NCBI GenBank assembly: GCA_964516295.1
Contig: CAZEYT010000032.1
Coordinates: 1 to 31,162 of the forward strand
DNA length: 31,162 bases
From: CAZEYT01 sp964516295
GTDB taxonomy: Bacteria; Verrucomicrobiota; Verrucomicrobiia; Chthoniobacterales; Terrimicrobiaceae
Reading direction: 5' to 3'
Shown: positions 24,352-31,162 of the stretch, piece after piece
How the letters are laid out: every line of letters begins with the position of its first letter
Position numbering within the stretch: the first letter of the stretch is position 1
The notes under the pieces: generated by a model
The model's database searches: none
Seen by the model: the letters and a program-made list of their open reading frames with translations, nothing else
Told to the model about the DNA's origin: nothing
Program-made: the position numbers and the translations under genes

Positions 24352-27249
24352 TCAGAAGGCGACATCGTGTTTGCGGCACCAATCCTGAGCGGCGCGGTTG
24401 CCGAGTTTGGCGGCGCGGATGTAGAGGGCTTTCGCGGCGGTGGGATCGGCCGTGAGCCCTCCGAGCCCCCGCTCCAGCGAGGAGGCATAAAAAAACGTGC
24501 AGGCGGCGTTGCCAGCATCCATTCCCTCGCGAAAAAGGGCGACAGCGAGCTCGGGATTCCTCTCGATGCCGGGCGCTCCCATCATGTGAAGCACGCCGAG
24601 ATTTCCCCGGGCATCCATAAAACCTAGGGCCGAGGCGGACGAAAAAAGCTCGAAGGCACGGGCCGGGTCCGCAGCAAGAACGCCGGGGATGCCTTTGTTA
24701 TAAAGATCGCCCAGATGGTTCATCGCCTCGGGCTGACCGGCGTCGGCCGCTTCCGTGATGAGCTGGATGGCGCGAATCTTGTCGGTCGGAATTCCCGCGC
24801 CGCGGAAATAGCACTCCCCAAGAAGGAATTTTCCCATCGGGTCGTCGGCATCCGCTGCTCGACGGAACCACACCACGGCCTCCGCAAGATCCGCGGAGCC
24901 AACCCCGCGACCACTGGCCAACATTTGACCGGCTTGGATCATCGAGCGGACGTGCCCGGCTTTTCCGGCATCCGAGAACAGCTTCAGGGCACCGGCCGGG
25001 TCGGTGTCGAAAAGCTGGCGCGCAAGGAGAAACTGGGCGAGCGGGATGCCACGGGAGGCGGCATTCTCGAGGGCCGGACGCATCGCCGCCTCACGGCCCG
25101 GAGACAGCGGATCATCCGACTCCGCCAGCGGTGCGAGCAGGAGGTCGATGGCCGGGCGGACTTCCGGACGGGCTGGATAAGACTTTGAAAGGGCCAGCAA
25201 GCTCGTCAGTCCGGCCGCGGGATCGTCCGAGCCCAGGCGCTGCGCGGCTTCGAATTCGGCGAGGAAGGGATCGGGCGTGGGAGTCGGGATTGGCGGCGTG
25301 GGTGGAGTGGGTTCGCTGACGACCACCGGAGCCGGCGCGATTTCTGTAATCGACGTTGGTGTCGGCTTGAGGGCAAAAAACGCCACGGTCGCACCGCCGA
25401 TGAAAAGAACCGCCACGGCTCCCAAAGCCATCGGGAGGGCCGATCGTCGGCCTTCCGGCGGGCGTGGTGGAGGTGACGGCAGGACGACGGAGGGCGGGAC
25501 CCGGGTGGCTGGGCGGGCATTTTCCGCGATGAGCGCAGAAACAAACGCACGGGGGGAGTCGGTGGTTGTATGGGGATCAAGGGCTTGGCGCAGCAGCGTG
25601 TTGGCCGCTTCGGAGAGACCCGGGATCGGGACCGGGGAACCGGCGACCGATCCGCCGCGAACACCGCCTAGAAGTTCGTAAGCCAGCGTGGCCAGGACAA
25701 AAACAAAACCTGCGCCGTGACGCCCGACGAAGGTTGCGTTTTCCTCGAGAAGGGAAAACGGGGATGTCACCAGCGTGGCATCGGCCAGTGCGGCCGACGC
25801 CGCCGATGGCCATCGCAAGGGCAGGAACTTGACGCCGACACGGGTCCATTCGCCAACGGGCTTCGCCACTTGCGCGCCGGGCAGGAAAACCTCATGCGCG
25901 CTCAGGTCCGGACAGGGCAAACCGCCGTGGAGAAGGGCCTCGAAGGCCTCGGCGAGGTCTTCGAGCACAGGAGCTGCCTCGGCGACGGGGATGCCGCGAC
26001 GGGTCCTCATCCAATCCAGAAGCGTGGGTCCCCCCACCCGCTCAATTACGAGAAAGGCAACCGTCCCCACGTGCTCCAGAGAGTGGACTTTTTGAACGCC
26101 TGCTGCGGTCACCTTTTGGAGATCGAGAACCTGCTTTTCCAACGCGGTGAGAACCGCGGGATCGGCGAGACGTTCCAAAAGCAAAATCGTGACCTCATCC
26201 GACCGGCCAGTTTCCCGGGCGCGGAAAACCCTTCCCCACTCCCCGGCGGGCTCCTCCGCAAGAATGCAGAACCGCCCGGCAAACGTTTTGCCGACCGAAA
26301 GGTCATCCGGCGCGGCAACGGTGTCCATCACCTGCGTTTCGAAAGAATCGCCGGAAATAACCGGGGCGGCGGTTTGGGCCGGAGCGGCCCGGACGGCGGT
26401 GAGAGCGGCTTCGATTTCCGAACGCACCTCGGCGGGTGTCTGCGGGCGACCGGCCGGGTCTTTCGCCAGCATGCGGCGGAGGAGGGCGAGAACAGCCGGA
26501 GCCTGGGGTCCGAGCGACTCAATGGGCGGCTCGCGGTGAAGGTGCTGGCTCATCACCTGCGCGATGGACCCGCTGAAGGGTGCGCGTCCGGCGAGCATGT
26601 AATAGAGCGTGACACCCAGCGAGTAGATATCCGAGCGAACGTCGAGTTCGCGTTCTTCGAGTTGCTCGGGACTGGCAAAGTGGGGTGTTCCCAAAAAACC
26701 GCCCATGGTCAGGATGGCCGCCTCTTCATTGCCCCCGCCTGCCGCGTTTTTTGCGAGACCGAAGTCGATGACTTTGACGGTAAATTCCAGCTCATCCTCG
26801 CGAACGATCATGAGATTCGAGGGCTTGATATCGCGATGGACGAGTCCCTGTTTCTGGGCAGCACCGAGGGCGCGGGCGACCTGAAGCGTGATTTCGAGGG
26901 CCGTGGCAGGCGGGATGGCCCCGGCGCGCTTCATGAGGGATTCTACGGTTTCGCCGTCGACAAATTCCATCGCGTAGAAGCAATCCCCGCCCTCCTCGCC
27001 AAGGTGGAAGACCGCCGCGACATTCGGATGCCGGAGCGCCGCCGCCGCCCGGGCCTCGCGCAGGAACCGCTGGCGGGCGGTTTCGTTCTCAAGATACTGG
27101 GCATTGATGACCTTGAGCGCGACGAAGCAGCGCAGGTTCGTGTCGAAGGCCTTATAGGTAATGCCCATGGCTCCGCGCCCGAGTTCTTCGAGGGAACCAT
27201 CCGCCCGGCGGGCGACCTCGTAATGTTGGAAGCGGACGGGATCGGACAT
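24352..27249 (-). CDS. Transmembrane Ser/Thr kinase with pseudokinase and Sel1 repeats
   Basis: ATG 27249 gives 965 residues. The N-terminal kinase domain has the glycine loop GRGAMG (24-29), Lys46, Glu65, HRDIKPSN (138-145), DFG (162-164) and the APE-like SPEQ, so it should be active. Residues about 322-575 form a second kinase-like domain: CPDLSAHEVF (446-455) stands for the catalytic loop but lacks the Asn, and VKFLPL replaces DFG. A Pro-rich linker precedes a membrane helix at about 606-627, followed by a second Pro-rich stretch. The rest, about 665-965, is helical with several Sel1-type repeats (for example FLLGECYFRGAGIP, MNHLGDLYNKGIPG), predicted to face the periplasm. It is divergent from the mini-kinase and PP2C genes, which suggests a shared signalling pathway. 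Confidence 0.92.
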   Translation of the reverse strand: MSDPVRFQHYEVARRADGSLEELGRGAMGITYKAFDTNLRCFVALKVINAQYLENETARQRFLREARAAAALRHPNVAAVFHLGEEGGDCFYAMEFVDGETVESLMKRAGAIPPATALEITLQVARALGAAQKQGLVHRDIKPSNLMIVREDELEFTVKVIDFGLAKNAAGGGNEEAAILTMGGFLGTPHFASPEQLEERELDVRSDIYSLGVTLYYMLAGRAPFSGSIAQVMSQHLHREPPIESLGPQAPAVLALLRRMLAKDPAGRPQTPAEVRSEIEAALTAVRAAPAQTAAPVISGDSFETQVMDTVAAPDDLSVGKTFAGRFCILAEEPAGEWGRVFRARETGRSDEVTILLLERLADPAVLTALEKQVLDLQKVTAAGVQKVHSLEHVGTVAFLVIERVGGPTLLDWMRTRRGIPVAEAAPVLEDLAEAFEALLHGGLPCPDLSAHEVFLPGAQVAKPVGEWTRVGVKFLPLRWPSAASAALADATLVTSPFSLLEENATFVGRHGAGFVFVLATLAYELLGGVRGGSVAGSPVPIPGLSEAANTLLRQALDPHTTTDSPRAFVSALIAENARPATRVPPSVVLPSPPPRPPEGRRSALPMALGAVAVLFIGGATVAFFALKPTPTSITEIAPAPVVVSEPTPPTPPIPTPTPDPFLAEFEAAQRLGSDDPAAGLTSLLALSKSYPARPEVRPAIDLLLAPLAESDDPLSPGREAAMRPALENAASRGIPLAQFLLARQLFDTDPAGALKLFSDAGKAGHVRSMIQAGQMLASGRGVGSADLAEAVVWFRRAADADDPMGKFLLGECYFRGAGIPTDKIRAIQLITEAADAGQPEAMNHLGDLYNKGIPGVLAADPARAFELFSSASALGFMDARGNLGVLHMMGAPGIERNPELAVALFREGMDAGNAACTFFYASSLERGLGGLTADPTAAKALYIRAAKLGNRAAQDWCRKHDVAF

Positions 27250-27333
27250 GCGGGCAGGAAGGATGCCCCGATCCGCGCGCCGGGGCAAGCAAATGGCTTG
27301 TCGGGCGCGCCGGGCAAGCGGAGACTTTCCGGC
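27250..27333. promoter_or_regulatory. Divergent intergenic region with inverted repeats
   Basis: The 84-bp space between the divergent kinase and mini-kinase genes holds several inverted words. GCCCCG at 27265-27270 pairs with CGGGGC at 27281-27286. CAAGC at 27286-27290 pairs with GCTTG at 27296-27300, which can also pair with CAAGC at 27315-27319 around GGGCGCGCC. Promoters for both genes must lie here or inside the flanking genes, but no clear -35/-10 boxes are seen. Confidence 0.35.
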
Positions 27334-27726
27334 ATGCAGCAGGTGAAGGATACACTTCGCGCCACGGTTCGCATGGGCTACGACGGGCGCGTTCACAAAC
27401 AGTTTCGCGGACCCAAGGCCGAAGAACGCTTTGCCAATGAGGTTCGCGTTCTCCGCTATCTCGAGACGCGCGGCTGTCCGTTCGTGCCCCGTCTTCTCGA
27501 GGCGGATCCGGAGCAATTGAAAATGGTGACCACGAGTTGCGGCAGCCGGGTCGAACACCTGGACGACGAACGCCGGGCCGAGCTTTTTCGTGAACTGGAG
27601 ACCTACGGCGTCCGGCACGACGACCCCGAGACGCGCAATGTCACCTACCGGCAACAGGATGGTCGTTTTTGTCTCATCGACTTCGAATTCGCGACGATTC
27701 TGGAGGACAAGCCCGATGGCGAGTGA
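27334..27726 (+). CDS. Minimal kinase-like protein (130 residues)
   Basis: ATG 27334 gives 130 residues beginning MQQVKDTLRATV. Despite its size, it shows kinase-fold landmarks in order: Lys22 in RVHKQF, Glu36 in FANEVRVLRYL, hinge-like KMVTTSCG (63-70), a catalytic-loop-like HDDPETRN (95-102, Asp97 and Asn102 in D-x4-N spacing) and LIDFEFA (114-120) in place of DFG. The large helical C-lobe is absent. It overlaps the PP2C gene by 11 bases, so the two are probably coupled. It might phosphorylate a partner or act as a pseudokinase adaptor. Longer upstream extension of this frame is antisense to the big kinase and is discounted. Confidence 0.75.
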   Translation: MQQVKDTLRATVRMGYDGRVHKQFRGPKAEERFANEVRVLRYLETRGCPFVPRLLEADPEQLKMVTTSCGSRVEHLDDERRAELFRELETYGVRHDDPETRNVTYRQQDGRFCLIDFEFATILEDKPDGE

Positions 27727-28543
27727 GGGCCTCCACCTCGCCTGGTCGGGGCATACCGATATCGGGCGGGTTCGAAAAAACAACGAAGACGCATTTCTCG
27801 GGCTGGCCATCGACGGCCACGAGGCACGCTATCTCGGGAAGATCGGCGAGTGGGAAAGTGAGGATGCGGATTTTGTCTTTGCGGTGAGTGATGGCATGGG
27901 CGGTGCGATGGCCGGGGAATTCGCAAGCCGGATCGCCGTCGAGAAAATCACGCGCCTGTTGCCGCCTCTGTTCAAACAAAATGCCAGCGGTTTTTCGGTG
28001 GGGTTTGCCGATGTTTTGGGAGAGCTGGTCACGGAGATTCACAAGGCCCTTCTCTACCTGGGTGCTTGTTACGAAGAATGCCATGGCATGGGAGCGACGC
28101 TGAGCCTCTGTTGGTTCCGACCCGGCTGGATGTACTTTGCCCACATCGGCGACAGCCGGATTTACTTTCTCCCATCCGGCGGCGGCATCAAACAGCTCAG
28201 CCAGGACGACACCTACGTCGGCTGGCTTTTCCGCACCGGCCAGCTCAACGAGCGCGAAGCGAAGACGCACCCGCGCCGGAACGTTCTTCAAAAAGCACTC
28301 GGTGCCGGGCACCAGTTCATCGACCCCCAACTCGGTGCCGTCGGTTGCGAGCCCGGCGACCGGTTTCTGCTCTGTACGGACGGGGTGACGGATGCTGTCT
28401 TTGATGCCCAACTGGCAGAGCTTCTCGAAGGTCCGGATTCGCCCGCGCAGAACCTCGTTCGGGAAGCGGTCGCCCGCTCCGGTCGCGACAACACCACGGC
28501 ACTTCTCGTCGAGATACGCGCGGAGGCGAGCTGCTTGCGTTAA
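27716..28543 (+). CDS. PP2C-family Ser/Thr protein phosphatase
   Basis: ATG 27716 gives 275 residues. Metal-binding and core motifs of PP2C/PPM phosphatases are visible: GHTDIGRVRKNNEDAF near the start, FAVSDGMGGAMAGEFAS (residues about 54-70), GMGATLSLCW, HIGDSRIY, LCTDGVTDAV and GRDNTTALLVE near the end. The aspartates that bind Mn/Mg are all present. It has no signal peptide and should be cytoplasmic. It most likely reverses phosphorylation by the adjacent divergent kinase, the usual pairing in bacteria. Confidence 0.94.
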   Translation: MASEGLHLAWSGHTDIGRVRKNNEDAFLGLAIDGHEARYLGKIGEWESEDADFVFAVSDGMGGAMAGEFASRIAVEKITRLLPPLFKQNASGFSVGFADVLGELVTEIHKALLYLGACYEECHGMGATLSLCWFRPGWMYFAHIGDSRIYFLPSGGGIKQLSQDDTYVGWLFRTGQLNEREAKTHPRRNVLQKALGAGHQFIDPQLGAVGCEPGDRFLLCTDGVTDAVFDAQLAELLEGPDSPAQNLVREAVARSGRDNTTALLVEIRAEASCLR

Positions 28544-28600
28544 CGATCACGTCGGCTCGCGATCTTTTGTTGGAGTCGGATTTGATTTTCTGCGGGAGGC

Positions 28601-29311
28601 ATGGGAAGGAAGATGATGCGATTTGGATTTTCGGCCCTGCGGGGAGCGGTGGCGGCCCTGCTTGGTTTGTGTTTTGCGGGATGTGCATCGGTTTCGGTGA
28701 CGCGCGATGAGTTTTCGAGACGTCCGCCACTCCAAACGCCCTCCAAGATTTACGTGAAGCCGTTCGCATTTGAAGGCGCCGTGCTCCGTGTGGATCGCGA
28801 GGCCGAAGTGCTCGCGGCGTTTCAGCAGGATTTCTCCAACCGCTTTGCCGCCGGTTTGCAGGAACGGCTTTCCCAAAGCGTGGCCCCGTCCGAGGTTTTC
28901 ACCGGCAGCCGGCCTCCGACGAGCAAAGGCGCGTGGTTGCTCGAGGGAAACTTTGTTCGCCTGAACCAAGGCAGCCGGGCTTTGCGGACATTGTTTGGAT
29001 TTGGTCTGGGTGGAACGAAGATCGAGACGGAAGTTCGCATTTTTAAACTTCCGATAACCTCAAAATCCCGGCCCGTCGGGCTGATTTCGACAAGTGGGGG
29101 AACGAATGCCGAGCCCGGCGGATTGGTCTCCCCGCCATTGACAGCCCCCCTCCGCCTCCTGGCGCAGTCCGGTCAGGGTCTGAATCGCGATGCGGCCCGT
29201 ACGGCCCGCATGATTACCGCCGCGATTCAGGAGGAGTTGCTAAGAAACGGACAATCGGTCTCCGGAGAAAAGGTGCTCCGGGCCAAGCGTCCCAAACCCG
29301 CGGCAGAATAG
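28601..29311 (+). CDS. Lipoprotein, DUF4410-like
   Basis: This 236-residue protein has a lipoprotein signal: a hydrophobic run FGFSALRGAVAALLGLCF followed by FAGC with the lipidated Cys near residue 28. The rest, including IYVKPFAFEG and WLLEGNFVRLNQGSRALRTLFGFGLGGTKIETEVRIF, fits DUF4410, a family of outer-membrane-associated lipoproteins of unknown function. GGGAGG precedes ATG 28601; a second ATG at 28613 with AAGGAAG before it is also possible. It follows the PP2C gene by 57 bases and may share its transcript. Confidence 0.8.
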   Translation: MGRKMMRFGFSALRGAVAALLGLCFAGCASVSVTRDEFSRRPPLQTPSKIYVKPFAFEGAVLRVDREAEVLAAFQQDFSNRFAAGLQERLSQSVAPSEVFTGSRPPTSKGAWLLEGNFVRLNQGSRALRTLFGFGLGGTKIETEVRIFKLPITSKSRPVGLISTSGGTNAEPGGLVSPPLTAPLRLLAQSGQGLNRDAARTARMITAAIQEELLRNGQSVSGEKVLRAKRPKPAAE

Positions 29312-29335
29312 TGGAAAGGCTTAACGACCTTCCAC
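29311..29335. terminator. Imperfect hairpin between convergent genes
   Basis: GTGGAAAGG (29311-29319) can pair with CCTTCCAC (29328-29335) with one bulged base and an eight-base loop. It spans the stops of two convergent genes. There is no T-run, so it is at best a weak bidirectional terminator. Confidence 0.3.
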
Positions 29336-30190
29336 AACCATCAAGAGCGGAAGATACTGACGCACACGGTTGGATTCGGTGAGATCGACCGGGGTATTCA
29401 GCGGATCCCGGGAATCGAAGCTGACGAACCAACTGATCCGCTGTCCGTTTCGGGCCGAGAAGACTCCAGCTTGAATGACATATTCGCCCGGCTCCGGGAT
29501 CGCGAATTCAAAACGACCATCCGAATTGGTCGTCGAAATCTCCATGGGATCGGGAAGCCCGCTGGCAAAGTGAACGACCAAGGATTCTCCGGAAAGTCCG
29601 GCCGCCCGGGCCGTCGCGTCGCGTTCGGCGAGAAACTCTTCGATCTGTCGTCTCGGATAGAGACGCACTTTGACATTCGGAGGCGACATCCGTTTTCCTG
29701 AGGTATCACGTACAATCAGCCGTCCACGGACGACATCCTCAGGAGCGACTTCACTGGCAGCAAAGAGCACCTTGTTGTATTCGGATTGCCATCGGGTGCT
29801 TTCGGCCTCCGCCGAAGCGACCCGGTCCTTCAGGACGGCGACCTCTTGTTGGAGGGCGACGCTCAAAAAGCCCAATGGAATAGCCGTTACAAGCACCACA
29901 GTGGCAATCGCCCAAGGAATCCAATTGATCGACCGTGTGGAGGAAAAACGCCCCTCGCGTTCTGTTTCGACAAGCGGCGTTCCCCGGCGACGGGAATAGT
30001 CCGGGATCGTCCGCATGAATTCGCGGATCGGCACCCATTTTTCCGTCGCGGAGTCCAAACAAAGATCTCCCTCCTTGAGGTGGCCGGTCTCTAACAGCGA
30101 AGGGAGTTGAAGCAGGGAATACTCCGCCAAGGTTTTTCCATCGCGGGAAATATTGACACGAGCCTGCTTTTTCTTTGGTGCGGTGCTCAT
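29321..30190 (-). CDS. GYF_2-type membrane protein with coiled coil and periplasmic beta domain
   Basis: This 289-residue protein has an N-terminal GYF_2/DUF4339-like segment (about 14-65, with LPSLLETGHLKEGDLCLDSATEKWVPI). A single membrane helix follows at about 90-112 (IPWAIATVVLVTAIPLGFLSVAL), then a short coiled coil (112-140, VAVLKDRVASAEAESTRWQS). The C-terminal 140 residues resemble a carboxypeptidase-regulatory-like beta sandwich: RGRLIVRDTSGKRM and TTNSDGRFEFAIPEPGEYVIQ. Such an architecture suggests a protein that senses or binds on both sides of the membrane. Function is unknown. It is 141 bases downstream of nusG in the same direction. Confidence 0.8.
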   Translation of the reverse strand: MSTAPKKKQARVNISRDGKTLAEYSLLQLPSLLETGHLKEGDLCLDSATEKWVPIREFMRTIPDYSRRRGTPLVETEREGRFSSTRSINWIPWAIATVVLVTAIPLGFLSVALQQEVAVLKDRVASAEAESTRWQSEYNKVLFAASEVAPEDVVRGRLIVRDTSGKRMSPPNVKVRLYPRRQIEEFLAERDATARAAGLSGESLVVHFASGLPDPMEISTTNSDGRFEFAIPEPGEYVIQAGVFSARNGQRISWFVSFDSRDPLNTPVDLTESNRVRQYLPLLMVVEGR

Positions 30191-30280
30191 TGGCTGGAAC
30201 TAAAAGATATCCTTGCCACCGATCAAAAGCTGCCGGAGGTGATGAAGAGTCGCTAGTTGCACAGCGGATGAATACTCGAA

Positions 30281-30332
30281 ATTCCGCCGACTGCAAATGG
30301 CGGCATTGGACGATTCCAGTGCCCGGCGGAAT
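30281..30332. terminator. Long inverted repeat just after nusG
   Basis: ATTCCGCCG at 30281-30289 pairs perfectly with CGGCGGAAT at 30324-30332; ACTG (30290-30293) and CAGT (30317-30320) extend the stem after a three-base asymmetry. The stem begins at the last base of the nusG stop codon. It may end or attenuate the secE-nusG transcript, but it lacks a clear T-run and the loop is long. Confidence 0.45.
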
Positions 30333-30895
30333 CAGGCCTTTTCGACCTGCCAGTATTCGAGGTCCACGGGTGTGTCGCGACCGAAAATGCTCACAGAAAC
30401 GCGGAGCTTGCCGCGTTCGGGGTCGATTTCCTCGACGATACCATTTTGGTTTTGGAACGGACCGTCTGCGACCTTGACCTTGTCGCCGACTTCGAAGCTG
30501 ATCTTCGGCTTGACGGTGTCTTCGCGTTCGCGGACTTGGGCGAGAAGACCGTCGACTTCCTTTTTGCGCATCGGAATCGGGCGGTCTTTCGTGCCGGCAA
30601 AGCCCAGCACGCCTGTGGTGTCCTTGATGAAATACCACGTTTTCTCGACGAGTTGATTGCTCTCGTCGAGGAGGTGCATGTTGACGATGAGGTAACCCGG
30701 AAAGAACTTGCGAGTGGTCTCGGTCTTTTTGCCGCGTTTGATTTCCTGAACGCGCTCCGTCGGAATGAGAACCTCGAAGACGAGATCCGACATTTCCTCG
30801 GTCTGAATGCGGCGAACGATGTTGTCATGCACCTTCTGCTCCTGACCGGAGAGAACATGAACGACAAACCACTGGTCTTTCGGAGCTAGTGCCAT
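30332..30895 (-). CDS. nusG: Transcription termination/antitermination factor NusG
   Basis: This 187-residue protein has the N-terminal NGN domain (WFVVHVLSGQEQKVHDNI at about 9-26, then KKTETTRKFFPGYLIV) that binds RNA polymerase. The C-terminal KOW domain (about 130-187) includes FEVGDKVKVADGPFQNQNGIVEEID. Both are diagnostic. It follows secE by 24 bases. The size is normal for the family. Confidence 0.96.
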   Translation of the reverse strand: MALAPKDQWFVVHVLSGQEQKVHDNIVRRIQTEEMSDLVFEVLIPTERVQEIKRGKKTETTRKFFPGYLIVNMHLLDESNQLVEKTWYFIKDTTGVLGFAGTKDRPIPMRKKEVDGLLAQVREREDTVKPKISFEVGDKVKVADGPFQNQNGIVEEIDPERGKLRVSVSIFGRDTPVDLEYWQVEKA

Positions 30896-30919
30896 GAGAA
30901 ATTGAAAAGGGGGAAAAAT

Positions 30920-31135
30920 TCAGGGGTGTGTAAGGAACCCCACAATATTGATGAGAATGAAGTCGAAGAAGGCAATGTAGCCGCCAAGAATAAGCATCGC
31001 CACCAGAACCACGACGGTGGAATCCGAGAGTTCCTTGAACCGTCGGAATCCCTTTTCGTTCGGGTCCCAGGGCCACTGGGCTTTCCCCAGTTCGACCCGG
31101 ACTTCGGCGATGAATTTGCGGACTTTCTTAAACAT
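30920..31135 (-). CDS. secE: Preprotein translocase subunit SecE
   Basis: This 71-residue protein begins MFKKVRKFIAEVRVELGKAQWP, the conserved amphipathic helix of SecE (usual form: VR.EL.KV.WP). One membrane helix follows at about 42-62 (VVVLVAMLILGGYIAFFDFI). It is part of the SecYEG channel. It is upstream of nusG in the standard secE-nusG order. The window ends 27 bases upstream of its start, so its promoter is not seen. Confidence 0.95.
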   Translation of the reverse strand: MFKKVRKFIAEVRVELGKAQWPWDPNEKGFRRFKELSDSTVVVLVAMLILGGYIAFFDFILINIVGFLTHP

Positions 31136-31162
31136 CTGTGCGTTCTCCGGAGAGATCCACAG

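Noticed and set aside
25717..27333. Upstream extension of the mini-kinase frame (about 539 residues)
   Set aside because: It is antisense to the Ser/Thr kinase; only the part from ATG 27334 lies outside that gene and shows kinase motifs.

Overview
The window looks like a chromosomal segment of a GC-rich (about 60% by eye) Gram-negative bacterium, most likely a member of the Verrucomicrobiota. This placement rests on gene content and general resemblance, not on a computed phylogeny. The pointers are a fused CcoN-CcoO cbb3 oxidase, an eukaryotic-type kinase with Sel1 repeats, a GYF_2-type membrane protein, ORF6N-type and type III restriction genes, and weak or absent Shine-Dalgarno sequences.

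Region 1 (1-7512, all minus strand) is a restriction-modification island. An apparently intact type III-like module reads GIY-YIG protein, mod, ORF6N protein, res. Mod/ORF6N and ORF6N/res overlap by ATGA, and the GIY-YIG stop abuts the mod start. Upstream lies a string of relics: the N-terminus of a type I HsdM, a 56-residue piece resembling a methyltransferase C-terminus, an intact nucleotidyltransferase-fold gene, an intact 60-residue partner, and the N-terminus of a second helicase-type restriction subunit broken by a nonsense codon. The region is best read as repeated acquisition and decay of defence systems.

Region 2 (7513-8529) holds a repeat-rich non-coding stretch and a beta-carbonic anhydrase.

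Region 3 (8532-18784) is a cbb3 oxidase locus. On the minus strand a tightly packed nine-gene operon runs: 64-residue membrane protein, ccoNO fusion, ccoQ, a short single-heme ccoP, ccoG, 54-residue membrane protein, TauE/DsbD-like transporter, ccoI copper ATPase, and a 446-residue oxidase-subunit-I-like membrane protein. Several junctions are ATGA overlaps. A cysteine-rich PocR/AraC-type regulator is transcribed divergently and is the obvious candidate regulator.

Region 4 (18869-24258) has a polar amino acid ABC permease and ATPase without a binding protein, a secreted protein of unknown function, a 361-residue protein with cryptic kinase-fold signatures, and sucD/sucC.

Region 5 (24352-30190) is a phosphosignalling cluster. 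A transmembrane Ser/Thr kinase carries a pseudokinase and Sel1 repeats. Divergent from it are a minimal 130-residue kinase-like protein and an overlapping PP2C phosphatase, followed by a DUF4410-like lipoprotein and a convergent GYF_2/coiled-coil membrane protein.

Region 6 (30332-31135) is nusG and secE. nusG is not followed by rplK as it usually is.

The most unusual material is the layered restriction island with embedded palindromes, the kinase/pseudokinase/mini-kinase/PP2C group, and the cryptic kinase-like gene next to sucCD.
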